From positions 62,001 through 126,000 of the forward strand of contig JAJDWB010000019.1 in the NCBI GenBank assembly GCA_022825855.1: a stretch of DNA of 64,000 nucleotides, given 5' to 3'. Made by a program: the position numbers and the translations under genes. The stretch is from Dehalococcoidia bacterium (GTDB lineage: Bacteria > Chloroflexota > Dehalococcoidia > Bin125). Below, piece after piece: positions 1-11,132 of the stretch (position 1 is the first letter of the stretch; every line of letters starts with the position of its first letter). The notes beneath the pieces were generated by a model, which saw nothing but the letters and a program-made list of their open reading frames with translations, searched no databases and was not told the origin of the DNA.

Positions 1-294
1 CGCGACGGTTGCCACGACGATGCTCAGTCCGCCGCTGCCGCCGATCAGGTCCTGCGCGATCACCGCGCCCACGGTCGCGGCCCCGGTGTTGACCAGGTTG
101 TTGCCGACCAGGATCGACGCGAGCAGCCGGCGCGGCTCCGCCAGCAGGCCGGCCGTGCGGTCGGCGCCCGGCAGCTTGCGATGCCGTTCATGTTCAAGCC
201 GCACGCTCTCGATCGACAGGTACGCGGTTTCGGAACTGGAGAAAAACGCAGACAGCGCCAGCAGCACCGCCAGCAGGACGAAGTACTCGATCAC
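1..294 (-). CDS. CNNM/HlyC-CorC family membrane protein, N-terminal part (cut by window edge)
   Basis: The reading frame runs leftwards off the window, so only about 98 N-terminal residues are visible. I chose the GTG at 294 because a GGGAG ribosome-binding site lies 7 bases upstream. The protein opens with a hydrophobic helix followed by SAFFSSSETAYLS and then LLASILVGNNLVNTGAATVG. Both are hallmarks of the DUF21/CNNM transmembrane domain of the CorC/HlyC and CNNM proteins, linked to divalent cation (magnesium, cobalt) transport at the cytoplasmic membrane. CBS and CorC-HlyC domains would be expected beyond the window edge and cannot be checked here. The family call is firm. The substrate is not. 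Confidence 0.85.
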   Translation of the reverse strand, partial: MIEYFVLLAVLLALSAFFSSSETAYLSIESVRLEHERHRKLPGADRTAGLLAEPRRLLASILVGNNLVNTGAATVGAVIAQDLIGGSGGLSIVVATVA

Positions 295-351
295 GGAATG
301 GCTCCCTGCGCTCTCCGTCACACAACGGACAGCGACTCTCGATCCCTACGC

Positions 352-357
352 TACCCT
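352..357 (+). promoter_or_regulatory. -10 box TACCCT of a probable leaderless promoter
   Basis: TACCCT ends 6 bases before the ATG at 364. The same 6-base spacing is seen at 11121, 36875, 47248 and 61215. No convincing -35 box is visible. Confidence 0.4.
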
Positions 358-363
358 GCGAAC

Positions 364-501
364 ATGGCTACACCGACCGACACGACAGAAGCGCTGAGTC
401 TGACCGCCGCGGCCGAGGTCCTGGATGTTGAGCGCGATGCGCTACTCGAGGAAATCCGCAACGCCGCCGCCGCCGCCGAGCGCCCGACGGCCCGCGATTG
501 A
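364..501 (+). CDS. Small hypothetical protein (45 aa)
   Basis: A 45-residue acidic, alanine-rich frame lies between two divergent or unrelated genes. I do not recognise a family. The segment TAAAEVLDVERDALLEEIRNA looks like a short helical DNA-binding-like or structural stretch (leucines and glutamates at helix spacing). The start is supported by a TACCCT box 6 bases upstream, a spacing shared with several secure genes in this window, which would give a leaderless mRNA. No ribosome-binding site is present. It could be a chance frame, but the promoter-start arrangement makes a real micro-protein plausible. Confidence 0.4.
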   Translation: MATPTDTTEALSLTAAAEVLDVERDALLEEIRNAAAAAERPTARD

Positions 502-605
502 ACGATTCCCGGACCGGCGCTCAGTGTGAGCGTCTTCATTAGCGGCACGCTGGCGGTCTGCGAGCGGGATCAACCCGGTTCCGACGACTGGCGCGTCCGG
601 CTGCC

Positions 606-1277
606 ATGACGTCCCCAAACGGCGCTAGGTCGCGTTATCGCTCGGTGATCTTCGATCTGGACGGCACATTGGCCGACACCGAGCCGCTGGTGCTGGGCTG
701 CATGCTGGAGACGATCAACGCCCACGGCCACGCGGTCGACCGGGAGCGTCTGCTCCAGTTCATCGGTCCCCCCTTGCCGGTGATGCTGTTCAACATGCTC
801 GGCCTGAGCGCCGAGCAGGCGCAGCCGATCTACATGGACTACCTGCGCCGCTACGAAGAGTCGTACATGCCCCGGACCACGCCGCTCGCCGGCGCGGAGG
901 CCTTGCTCAACGAGCTGGCCGCCGCGGGCGTGCCGCTGGCGGTGGTGACCAACAAGCGTGAGGACGCAGGGCGCAAGACCGTCGAGCTACTCGGTTGGAC
1001 TGAGCGCTTCCGGACGATCATCGGCGCCGACACGGCCAGCGATCCGAAGCCGCACCCCGCCCCGCTGCTGCACGCGCTCGACATCCTCGGCGGCGCGCCG
1101 GACGCGGCCGCAATGGTCGGCGACACCGAGTCGGACATGGGCGCGGGACGAAACGCGAACTTCGCCGGCGTGATCGGCATCGTCGGACTGCGCGGCGCGG
1201 ACTTCCTGATTCGCGAAGGCGCGACGGGGGTCGCGGACGATCTGCCCGGCGTTGGAGAGCTGCTGTTCGACTCCTGA
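606..1277 (+). CDS. HAD-superfamily hydrolase, phosphoglycolate phosphatase-like
   Basis: The 223-residue protein has the HAD motifs in order. Motif I is FDLDGTLADTE with nucleophile D17 and acid/base D19. Motif II is around VVTNK (about residue 115). Motif III is the lysine in SDPKPHPAP. Motif IV is GDTESDM. The helical cap between motifs I and II is of the beta-phosphoglucomutase/phosphoglycolate phosphatase type. It would hydrolyse a small phosphate ester in the cytoplasm, but sequence alone does not fix the substrate. It precedes the pyrimidine operon but is separated from it by that operon's own promoter and leader, so a shared transcript is unlikely. Confidence 0.85.
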   Translation: MTSPNGARSRYRSVIFDLDGTLADTEPLVLGCMLETINAHGHAVDRERLLQFIGPPLPVMLFNMLGLSAEQAQPIYMDYLRRYEESYMPRTTPLAGAEALLNELAAAGVPLAVVTNKREDAGRKTVELLGWTERFRTIIGADTASDPKPHPAPLLHALDILGGAPDAAAMVGDTESDMGAGRNANFAGVIGIVGLRGADFLIREGATGVADDLPGVGELLFDS

Positions 1278-1328
1278 CCGCGGCCGACTCGGTATCGCGG
1301 GTGACAGTCGAGGACGCGCGCCACGCTG

Positions 1329-1334
1329 TAGGCT
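1329..1334 (+). promoter_or_regulatory. Probable -10 box (TAGGCT) of the pyrimidine operon
   Basis: TAGGCT lies about 15 bases before the PyrR-binding hairpin, where a transcription start for the attenuator leader is needed. The same hexamer precedes the diiron gene at 58590. No clear -35 box is seen at the usual spacing. Confidence 0.4.
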
Positions 1335-1348
1335 CTACGGAACACCCA

Positions 1349-1389
1349 GTTGAACTTTAATCCGGTCCTGTGAGGCCGGGAAGGTCAAC
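1349..1389 (+). promoter_or_regulatory. PyrR-binding loop (anti-antiterminator) of the pyr attenuator
   Basis: The RNA would carry TCCTGTGAGGCCGGGAAGG (1366-1384), which fits the conserved PyrR-binding pattern of Bacillus-type pyr leaders (UCC, then GUGAGGC, then GAAGG). The flanks GTTGA...CTT (1349-1358) and AAG.TCAAC (1381-1389) pair to close the stem. PyrR charged with UMP is known to stabilise this hairpin and so favour the downstream terminator. The pyrR gene itself follows directly, which supports the assignment. Confidence 0.8.
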
Positions 1390-1443
1390 CAGATGACGCT
1401 GACGCTTCTGCCCCCCTCCGGCATATCCGTGTATCGGACGCCC

Positions 1444-1468
1444 AACCAGCGCCTGGCGCTGGTTTTTT
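1444..1468 (+). terminator. Intrinsic terminator of the pyr attenuator
   Basis: AACCAGCGC and GCGCTGGTT (1444-1452 and 1456-1464) form a perfect 9-bp stem around a 3-base loop. The stem runs into six T residues at 1463-1468. It lies between the PyrR-binding loop and pyrR, as expected for transcription attenuation. It is one of the few T-tailed hairpins in this GC-rich window. Confidence 0.88.
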
Positions 1469-1523
1469 CTTGCCCGCCGCAAGGCAATGCCGCGAATCAC
1501 TGCGCCGGCTCGAGGATCGGCCG

Positions 1524-2066
1524 ATGATGAACTCCATGGACGCCGCCGCGATGGGTCGCGCGATCGTCCGGATCGCGCACGAAGTCGTCGAGCGCCACCC
1601 CGATCCGGTGCCGCTGATGCTGGTCGGCATGCGCACGCGCGGCGTGCCCCTGGCCGAGCGGTTGGCCGTCCGGATCGAGGGTATCGACGGCCGCCGCGTG
1701 CCCGTCGGCGCGCTGGACATCTCGCTCTACCGCGACGACCTGGATCGGCGTCCACACGCGCGGATGCATCCGTCGCGGATTCCCGAAGACATCGACGGCG
1801 CGACCATCGTGCTGGTCGACGACGTGCTCTTCACCGGCCGCTCGATCCGGGCCGCGCTGGACGCCCTGGTCCATTACGGCCGACCGGCCGCGATCGAGCT
1901 GGCCGTCCTGATCGATCGCGGTCACCGCGAACTGCCGATTCGGGCCGACTACGTGGGCAAGAACATGCCCACCCAGCGCGGCGACGACGTGCGCGTCTCG
2001 CTGGCCGAGACCGACGGCGAGGACTGCGTCGGCGTGTACGAGGAGAGGATGTCACGTGGCCGCTGA
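1524..2066 (+). CDS. pyrR: PyrR bifunctional pyr operon regulator / uracil phosphoribosyltransferase
   Basis: This 180-residue protein has the type I phosphoribosyltransferase PRPP loop [12 protein letters not shown] (D99, D100 and the T-G of the loop) and the PyrR-typical N-terminal stretch [12 protein letters not shown]. PyrR binds the pyr leader RNA with UMP as co-effector and may also make UMP from uracil and PRPP. I chose the ATG at 1524, with GAGGA 7 bases upstream, over a longer TTG frame at 1470 that would start within the terminator T-run. The attenuator just upstream carries its binding site. The gene overlaps pyrB by 11 bases, so translation is probably coupled. Confidence 0.93.
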   Translation: MMNSMDAAAMGRAIVRIAHEVVERHPDPVPLMLVGMRTRGVPLAERLAVRIEGIDGRRVPVGALDISLYRDDLDRRPHARMHPSRIPEDIDGATIVLVDDVLFTGRSIRAALDALVHYGRPAAIELAVLIDRGHRELPIRADYVGKNMPTQRGDDVRVSLAETDGEDCVGVYEERMSRGR

Positions 2067-3123
2067 ACCGCTCGGTACCCAGAGCATCCAGGCCGTCGCG
2101 CCGGCTTCAGCGCCGGACCTGGAACGCGCCGCCGCGCCCGAGCGGGCGCCGTTCGACGAGCCGGTCACCGACTGGCGGCAGCGGCACCTGCTCGATGTCG
2201 ATTCGCTCACCAGGGACGAAATCCTGCGCATCCTCTCGACCGCCAACGCGATGGCCGAGGTGCTCGAGCGTCCGGTCGCGCGGACGCCGGCACTGCGCGG
2301 CGTGACGATCTTCAACCTCTTCTACGAAGCCTCGACCCGGACCCGCTCGTCGTTCGAGCTGGCCGGCAAGATCCTCGGCGCGGACGTGATCAACATGTCC
2401 GGTTCGGGATCGTCGGTCGAGAAGGGGGAATCCCTGGTCGAGACCCTGAACACGCTCTCCGCCGTGGGCGCCAACGCGGTGGTCATGCGCCACCCGGCCT
2501 CGGGCGCGCCCTGGCTGGCAGCGCGCACAATCGACGGACACATCATCAACGCCGGTGACGGACAGCACGCGCATCCGACGCAGGCGCTGCTCGACGCTTA
2601 CATCCTGCTCCGCGAGTTCGGCGACCTCGACGGCCGCAAGGTCGTGATCGTCGGAGACATCCTGCATTCCCGCGTGGCGCGCTCCAGCATCTGGTCGCTG
2701 ACCACGCTCGGCGCGGAGGTGACCGTGGTCGCGCCGCGTCCCCTGCTGCCCGCCTCGATGGCGGCCGGCGCGGCCGAACGGGAGCATCCGCTGGCGCTGC
2801 CCCACGTGCGCGTGTCGTCGGACCTGGACGAGGCGATCGTCGGCGCGGACGCGGTGATGGCGCTGCGCATCCAGAACGAGCGTCTGCGCGGCAAGCTGCT
2901 GCCCTCCACCGCCGAGTACGCCCGCCGCTATCAACTCACGGCCGAGCGCGTGGCCGAGGCCGCGCCGCATGCGATCGTGATGCATCCCGGACCGATGAAC
3001 GAAGGCGTCGAGATCGGCGTCGATGTCGCGCACAGCCCGCAGAGCCGGATCGAGGCGCAGGTCTCGGCCGGGTTGGCCGTGCGCATGGCCGTGCTCTTTC
3101 TGCTGATTCGAGGCGGCGCATGA
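2056..3123 (+). CDS. pyrB: Aspartate carbamoyltransferase catalytic subunit
   Basis: It condenses carbamoyl phosphate and aspartate to carbamoyl aspartate, the committed step of pyrimidine synthesis. The carbamoyl-phosphate loop STRTRSSFE begins at S93, and [12 protein letters not shown] and [10 protein letters not shown] follow in the usual order. The 355-residue length includes an N-terminal extension of about 40 residues compared with typical 310-residue enzymes. The extension looks low in complexity, rich in alanine and proline. Translation starts at GTG 2056 inside pyrR. The end overlaps pyrC by the four bases ATGA. No pyrI regulatory subunit is present, as in organisms where PyrR controls transcription. 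Confidence 0.95.
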   Translation: MAAEPLGTQSIQAVAPASAPDLERAAAPERAPFDEPVTDWRQRHLLDVDSLTRDEILRILSTANAMAEVLERPVARTPALRGVTIFNLFYEASTRTRSSFELAGKILGADVINMSGSGSSVEKGESLVETLNTLSAVGANAVVMRHPASGAPWLAARTIDGHIINAGDGQHAHPTQALLDAYILLREFGDLDGRKVVIVGDILHSRVARSSIWSLTTLGAEVTVVAPRPLLPASMAAGAAEREHPLALPHVRVSSDLDEAIVGADAVMALRIQNERLRGKLLPSTAEYARRYQLTAERVAEAAPHAIVMHPGPMNEGVEIGVDVAHSPQSRIEAQVSAGLAVRMAVLFLLIRGGA

Positions 3124-4448
3124 CGCTGACGAGATCGCTGATCGTGCGCGGCGGGCGCGTGATCGACCCGGCATCAGGCGTGGACGCGGTGCTCGACGTG
3201 CGCGTCGTGGACGGGCGGATTGCCGAGCTGGGCGCTGAGCTGTCCAGCGGCACGGCTGAAATCGTCGACGCGGCCGGACTCGTGGTCTCGCCCGGATTCA
3301 TCGACCTGCATGTCCACCTGCGCGAACCCGGCCAGGAACACAAGGAGACGATCGCGTCGGGCGCGCGCGCGGCGGCTCGGGGCGGCTTCACGACCATCTG
3401 CGCAATGCCCAACACCGAGCCCGCAATGGATACGGCGGCGACGATTGACGCAGTCGTTCTGCGCGCGCGCGACGTGGACTGCCGCGTCCTGCCGATCGGC
3501 GCCGTCACGATGGGGCGCAAGGGCCACGAGATGACCGAGCTGGCCGCGCTGCGCGATGCGGGCGCGGTCGCCGTCTCCGACGACGGCGACGCCGTGTCCG
3601 ACAACGCCATTGCCCGGCGCGCCTTCGAGTACCTCGCCGACCTCGATCTTCCCTTGGCCGAGCACTGCGAGGATCCGGCCATCTCGCAGGGCGGCGTGAT
3701 GCACGATGGCGCGGTCTCGGCGCGGCTGGGGCTGCGCGGACAGCCGGCGGCGGCCGAGCTCTCCATCGTGCAGCGGGATATCGCCCTCGCCGAAGCGTCG
3801 GGCGCCCAGTTTCACGGTTGCCACATCTCTACCGAAGCGGCGCTGGAGGCTATTGCCGACGCCCGCGCGCGCGGCTTGCAGGTGACGGCAGAGGTCACGC
3901 CGCATCATCTCTTCCTCTCGCACGACATCGTTGCAGGCGACGGCGAAGAACTGCTCTACGACACCAACGCCAAGGTCAACCCGCCGCTGCGCACCGACGC
4001 CGACATCGAGGCCTGTGTTGAGGCGCTCGCAGCGGGTGTGGTGGAAGCGGTGGCCACCGATCACGCGCCGCATGCGGCCGTCGACAAGTGCTGCGAGTTC
4101 GATCGCGCTGCCTTCGGCATCTCGGGGTTGGAGTCAGCCTGGCCGGTCGTCAATACGCTGGTCTCGCAGGGCCGCCTGCGGCTGGCCGAAGCGATCGCGC
4201 GGCTGACCGTTGGCCCCGCCCGGACATGGAATCTGGACACCGGCGATCGGCTGGGGTTGGGCACGCTTGCGGTCGGCGCGCCGGCGGATATCGCGCTGCT
4301 GGCGACGGACGCCCCGGTCAAGATCGACCCCGAGCTCTGGGAGTCCAAGGGCAAGAACACACCGCTGGCCGGCCGCGAGCTGGTCGGCGCAGTGGCAGCG
4401 ACGATTTCACAGGGACGCATCGTCTGGGACGGACGGGAGCCGGCATGA
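3120..4448 (+). CDS. pyrC: Dihydroorotase
   Basis: This 442-residue amidohydrolase cyclises carbamoyl aspartate to dihydroorotate. The metal-binding HVH pair is H64 and H66 in DLHVHLREPG. The substrate-binding CAMPNTEP follows, and the catalytic aspartate is D314 in TDHAPH. This arrangement is typical of class I (Bacillus-type) dihydroorotases. Start and stop overlap its neighbours by ATGA junctions on both sides, which points to tight translational coupling with pyrB and carA. Confidence 0.95.
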   Translation: MTLTRSLIVRGGRVIDPASGVDAVLDVRVVDGRIAELGAELSSGTAEIVDAAGLVVSPGFIDLHVHLREPGQEHKETIASGARAAARGGFTTICAMPNTEPAMDTAATIDAVVLRARDVDCRVLPIGAVTMGRKGHEMTELAALRDAGAVAVSDDGDAVSDNAIARRAFEYLADLDLPLAEHCEDPAISQGGVMHDGAVSARLGLRGQPAAAELSIVQRDIALAEASGAQFHGCHISTEAALEAIADARARGLQVTAEVTPHHLFLSHDIVAGDGEELLYDTNAKVNPPLRTDADIEACVEALAAGVVEAVATDHAPHAAVDKCCEFDRAAFGISGLESAWPVVNTLVSQGRLRLAEAIARLTVGPARTWNLDTGDRLGLGTLAVGAPADIALLATDAPVKIDPELWESKGKNTPLAGRELVGAVAATISQGRIVWDGREPA

Positions 4449-5575
4449 GCGAACTGGCCGAACATCACGAGGCGGCGCTGGTGCTGGCCGACGGAGCCGT
4501 CTTCCGCGGCTCGGCGCTCGGCGCCGCTTCCGACACCTGGGGCGAGGTCGTCTTCAACACTTCGATGACCGGCTACCAGGAAATGCTGACCGATCCCTCC
4601 TACGCCGGACAGATCCTCGTGCTGACTTATCCGCTGATCGGCAACTACGGGATCGACCCGCCGATTGACGAGTCACGCCAGATCCAGGTGCGCGGCCTGG
4701 TCGTCCGCTCGGAATGCGACTCGCCCTCGCATCCGCGCGGCGGCATGCGGCTGCACGACTATCTCGCCGCGGCCGGGATTCCCGGCATCGCCGGCGTCGA
4801 CACCCGCGCGATCACCAGGCGAATCCGCCACGAGGGCGTGATGCCGGGCATGATCGTGCCGGCCGCCGAGGTCGAGTCCGCCCGGCGTCAACTGATGGAA
4901 CTGCCCGACTACGACACGCAGGACTTCATCAGCGTCGGCGCGGAGCAACCCTATATCTGGCGTGACGGCAGGCCCGAGGCACTGGCTGCTGCATCGGGAG
5001 AGCCGGGGCCGCACGTCGTCGTGCTCGACCAGGGACTCAAGTACAACATCCTGCGCAACCTGCGGCGCCGCGGCTGCCGCGTCACCGCGATGCCGCCCGA
5101 CTCCTGCGCCGAGGACATTCTCGCGCTCGCTCCGCAGGGCGTCCTGCTGGCGCCGGGTCCGGGCGATCCGCAGCTTCGCGAGCTCCAGGTCGGGACGGCA
5201 AAGTCGCTGGTCGGCAAGCTGCCGATCATGGGCATCTGCCTGGGACACCAGGTGCTGGGTCGCGCCTTCGGCGCCGACACGTTCAAGCTCAAGTTTGGTC
5301 ACCGCGGCGGCAATCATCCCGTGCTTGAAGTGCCGACGGGTCGGGTCGCGATCACCGCGCAGAATCATGGCTACGCCGTCGATCCCGATGGACTCTCGTC
5401 CGACGTCGAGGTGACGCACATCAATCTGCACGACGATACGGTCGAGGGTCTCGCCCATCGTTCGGAGCCGGTGTTCTCTATCCAGTACCACGCGGAGGCC
5501 TCGCCCGGTCCGCTGGACAACGGGCACCTGTTTGACCGCTTTCTCGACCTGATTGGCCAAGTTCGGGGGGATTGA
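4445..5575 (+). CDS. carA: Carbamoyl-phosphate synthase small (glutaminase) subunit
   Basis: The 376-residue protein has the CarA N-terminal domain (VVFNTSMTGYQEMLTDPSYA) and a class I glutamine amidotransferase domain. The nucleophile is C265 in GICLGHQ. The His-Glu pair is in YHAEASPGP near the C-terminus. It releases ammonia from glutamine and channels it to CarB. The ATG at 4445 overlaps the pyrC stop; a longer in-frame extension reaching back to 4088 lies inside pyrC and is not credible. CarB does not follow directly: two small genes sit between the subunits. Confidence 0.95.
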   Translation: MSELAEHHEAALVLADGAVFRGSALGAASDTWGEVVFNTSMTGYQEMLTDPSYAGQILVLTYPLIGNYGIDPPIDESRQIQVRGLVVRSECDSPSHPRGGMRLHDYLAAAGIPGIAGVDTRAITRRIRHEGVMPGMIVPAAEVESARRQLMELPDYDTQDFISVGAEQPYIWRDGRPEALAAASGEPGPHVVVLDQGLKYNILRNLRRRGCRVTAMPPDSCAEDILALAPQGVLLAPGPGDPQLRELQVGTAKSLVGKLPIMGICLGHQVLGRAFGADTFKLKFGHRGGNHPVLEVPTGRVAITAQNHGYAVDPDGLSSDVEVTHINLHDDTVEGLAHRSEPVFSIQYHAEASPGPLDNGHLFDRFLDLIGQVRGD

Positions 5576-5576
5576 C

Positions 5577-6053
5577 ATGACACATCACACCGGCCCGCGC
5601 GACGCCGAACTGGATTATCGACTGGCCACGGCCGACGACGCCCCGGCCATCGCCGACGTGATTCGCGACGTGGTCGAGGGTCCGAATCCGGTCGTGTTCG
5701 ACCGGCCCTGGAGCGTCGAAGAGGTCTCCATGTGGCGCAGGCGTCTGGGCAACAGCGGGTCGATCTACGTCGCCCTTGAAGGCGACACGCTGGTTGGCTT
5801 CGGCGCGCTCGACTACAACACACGTGAGCCGGAAACCTGCACGCTTGGCGTCTGGCTGCGATCCGAATGGCGACGCCGCGGCATCGGTACGGTGCTGGCC
5901 GAGTACCTCCTCTCGCATGCGCGCGAGCAGAACTTCCGCCGTGTTGTCGGGTCACTGCCCGACAACAACGAAGCGGCGCTGTCGTTTCTCAGCGCGATCG
6001 GCGCGCTCGCGCCGCTGATCAATCCCGATTCACGATTCGAGCTGCCGCTGTGA
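5577..6053 (+). CDS. GNAT-family N-acetyltransferase embedded in the pyr operon
   Basis: This 158-residue protein has a GNAT fold: a beta strand GFGALDY, then TCTLGVWLRSEWRRRGIGT, where the R-R-G-I-G segment is the acetyl-CoA pyrophosphate loop, followed by an acceptor-side region (VVGSLPDNNEAALSFL). The substrate is unknown. The ATG at 5577 follows a GGGGGG tract and lies one base after the carA stop. Its position between carA and carB suggests co-transcription with pyrimidine synthesis, but a metabolic link is not established by sequence. Confidence 0.8.
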   Translation: MTHHTGPRDAELDYRLATADDAPAIADVIRDVVEGPNPVVFDRPWSVEEVSMWRRRLGNSGSIYVALEGDTLVGFGALDYNTREPETCTLGVWLRSEWRRRGIGTVLAEYLLSHAREQNFRRVVGSLPDNNEAALSFLSAIGALAPLINPDSRFELPL

Positions 6054-6065
6054 GAGGAACGCCTG

Positions 6066-6291
6066 TTGTCCTTGCGCCGTTCGCTGGTCGCCGCCGCGCT
6101 GATCTGCGCGATGGCCGGCGCGGGGACGCTCACGCTGGCGCTGTGCTGCATCGCCGGCCTGATTGGCAGCCATTGCGAACTCTGGTTGCTCGGTCCGCTT
6201 ACAGCCTGGCCGCTGGGACTGGGTCTGGGCTTGATCGGCCGAGCGATGGGACGCGCGGCGCCAGGCGAATCCGCAACACCATGGGAAGCAG

Positions 6292-6320
<29 letters not shown>
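6066..6320 (+). CDS. Small membrane protein with two hydrophobic segments
   Basis: The 84-residue frame starts at TTG 6066 behind a GAGAGG ribosome-binding site. It has two hydrophobic stretches, about residues 6-32 and 40-60, and a polar acidic tail. I do not recognise a family. It lies in the pyr operon and its end overlaps the carB start by 29 bases, so it is either a coupled gene or a frame that survives by chance in the spacer. The good ribosome-binding site and the clear membrane topology favour a real product. Confidence 0.5.
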
Positions 6321-9645
<3,325 letters not shown>

Positions 9646-9665
9646 AGCCTCGGGAAGCGAACCTC

Positions 9666-10472
9666 GTGCGCCGCGCCGCCGCCCGTGTGATCGAGACCGA
9701 GGAGATCTACCCGGGCACCTTCGTCACCTGGTACGACGCCCCCGCGCTCTCGCAACACGCCCAACCCGGACAGTTCGTCATGGTCGACGCCGGCGCCGAG
9801 CGCAGCGCCTTCGATCCGCTCCTGCCCCGCGCCTTCTCCTACTACCGCTTCCGTCACGCCTCGCCCCGCGACCCCGACCGTCAGTTCGCCCTGCTCTACA
9901 GCGTCATCGGACGCGTCACCGAGCAGATGGCCGCAATGCAGCCCGGCGACCGCGTCTGGATGACCGGACCGCTCGGCCGGGGCTTCGAGGTCCGCCGCTC
10001 CGCCGCCAACCTGCTGCTCGTCGGCGGCGGCGTCGGCATCGCCCCCCTGGTCGCCCTGGCCGACGCCGAGTCCGCCAACCCCAGCCGCAGCCGCTCGATC
10101 GTCCTCTGCTTCGGCGCACGCAGCGCCGACGGCGTCTACCCCGCCGAGCTGCTCCCGCCCCAGGTCGAGTACCAGGTCGCCACCGAGGACGGCTCCATGG
10201 GCGCACCCGGATTCGTCACCGACCTCTTCGCCCGCCATCTCTCCTGGGCCGACCAGTCCTTCGCCTGCGGCCCCGTCCCCATGTTCCGCGCCATGTCGCC
10301 CATCGTCCGCCGCGACGGCATGAACCGACCCGTCCAGATCCTGATGGAAACCGACATGGCCTGCGGAACCGGCATCTGCTACGGCTGCGCCGTCTTCACC
10401 CGCCAGGGCGTCAAGCTCTGCTGCAAAGACGGCCCCCGCTTCAACCTCCTCGACGTCTACCCCAACGGCTAG
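9666..10472 (+). CDS. pyrK: Dihydroorotate dehydrogenase electron-transfer subunit (PyrK-like)
   Basis: This 268-residue protein has a ferredoxin-reductase-type FAD domain (PRAFSYYRF near residue 57), an NAD-binding segment (LLLVGGGVGIAPLV), and a C-terminal [2Fe-2S] cluster with C233, C238, C241 and C252 or C253. That order and spacing are those of PyrK, which passes electrons from the type 1B dihydroorotate dehydrogenase PyrD to NAD. I chose the GTG at 9666 behind GGGAAG. The expected partner pyrD is not next to it or elsewhere in the window. A related iron-sulphur flavoprotein of another pathway is the main alternative. Confidence 0.85.
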   Translation: MRRAAARVIETEEIYPGTFVTWYDAPALSQHAQPGQFVMVDAGAERSAFDPLLPRAFSYYRFRHASPRDPDRQFALLYSVIGRVTEQMAAMQPGDRVWMTGPLGRGFEVRRSAANLLLVGGGVGIAPLVALADAESANPSRSRSIVLCFGARSADGVYPAELLPPQVEYQVATEDGSMGAPGFVTDLFARHLSWADQSFACGPVPMFRAMSPIVRRDGMNRPVQILMETDMACGTGICYGCAVFTRQGVKLCCKDGPRFNLLDVYPNG

Positions 10473-10484
10473 GGCGCAGCTGCA

Positions 10485-10823
10485 ATGCCGGAGATTCCTC
10501 ACGCCGGACTGACAGGCAACGACGCAACCGATGATCATCTGTGGAAGCACGGACTGATTTTCGGGGACGCTGTCGCCGTCTGGCGCGGTCGTGCCAAGTA
10601 TTTCGAACAAGACGAGTCGATCGAACTTGACCACGCCAGACGCCCGCGCGTTCGACCAGAACGAACCGTGATGATCGGTCCTGACGCGGGTGGCCGGCTG
10701 CTGACGATCATCCTCGCGCTGCCGGACCGCGAGCAGAAGTCCCATGTCGTGACTGGTTGGTCATCCACCCCTGGGGAGCAATCCCGCTACTATCAACCAG
10801 GAGGAAGGATGCGCCGCAGATGA
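10485..10823 (+). CDS. BrnT-like ribonuclease toxin
   Basis: The 112-residue protein has the BrnT layout: LWKHGLIFGDAVAVW near the N-terminus (the N-x-x-KHG signature, here with W), then an acidic loop, RPERTVMIG, a hydrophobic strand RLLTIILALPD, and a C-terminal GEQSRYY resembling the S-x-R-x-x-x-x-E-R-x-x-Y end of BrnT. BrnT proteins are RelE-fold ribonucleases neutralised by BrnA. The gene starts 12 bases after pyrK and overlaps the next gene by ATGA, as toxin-antitoxin pairs often do. Divergence from the consensus lowers certainty about activity. Confidence 0.6.
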   Translation: MPEIPHAGLTGNDATDDHLWKHGLIFGDAVAVWRGRAKYFEQDESIELDHARRPRVRPERTVMIGPDAGGRLLTIILALPDREQKSHVVTGWSSTPGEQSRYYQPGGRMRRR

Positions 10824-11083
10824 GCGATCAGGACTACGACCAGGGCGACGAGTGGCACATGATGAATCCGCGCATCGAGGATGCGGTCGAGATCCCTTAC
10901 GACCCTGCGGAGAAGGGTCCGGGACGTTTCACGATTGAAGTGACATTCAATCGCGAGGAGTTTGACCGCTTGCACGAGGGTGTTCCTCGAGGACCGATTG
11001 GTGTCACCAGATTCATCAAAGAGGCCGCCCTCGCCGAGGCTGACCGCCGCGCCGGCGCTTCCCGGCAGGATGTCGCCGACTGA
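10820..11083 (+). CDS. Probable antitoxin partner of the BrnT-like protein
   Basis: The 87-residue acidic protein follows the BrnT-like toxin with an ATGA overlap. Its middle (GRFTIEVTFNREEFDRLHE) and end (TRFIKEAALAEADRR) resemble a ribbon-helix-helix type antitoxin: a strand followed by two helices near the C-terminus. It does not show the usual BrnA signature, so the partner assignment rests mainly on position and size. The N-terminal 35 residues are acidic and probably flexible, as expected for a toxin-neutralising segment. Confidence 0.5.
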   Translation: MSDQDYDQGDEWHMMNPRIEDAVEIPYDPAEKGPGRFTIEVTFNREEFDRLHEGVPRGPIGVTRFIKEAALAEADRRAGASRQDVAD

Positions 11084-11120
11084 CCCTGCGCACGGCCTTC
11101 GGCGCCGGCATGCCCCGTCG

Positions 11121-11126
11121 TACCCT
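11121..11126 (+). promoter_or_regulatory. -10 box TACCCT of a probable leaderless promoter
   Basis: TACCCT followed by 6 bases and the ATG at 11133. No ribosome-binding site precedes that ATG, which fits leaderless translation. Confidence 0.5.
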
Positions 11127-11132
11127 GCATCA

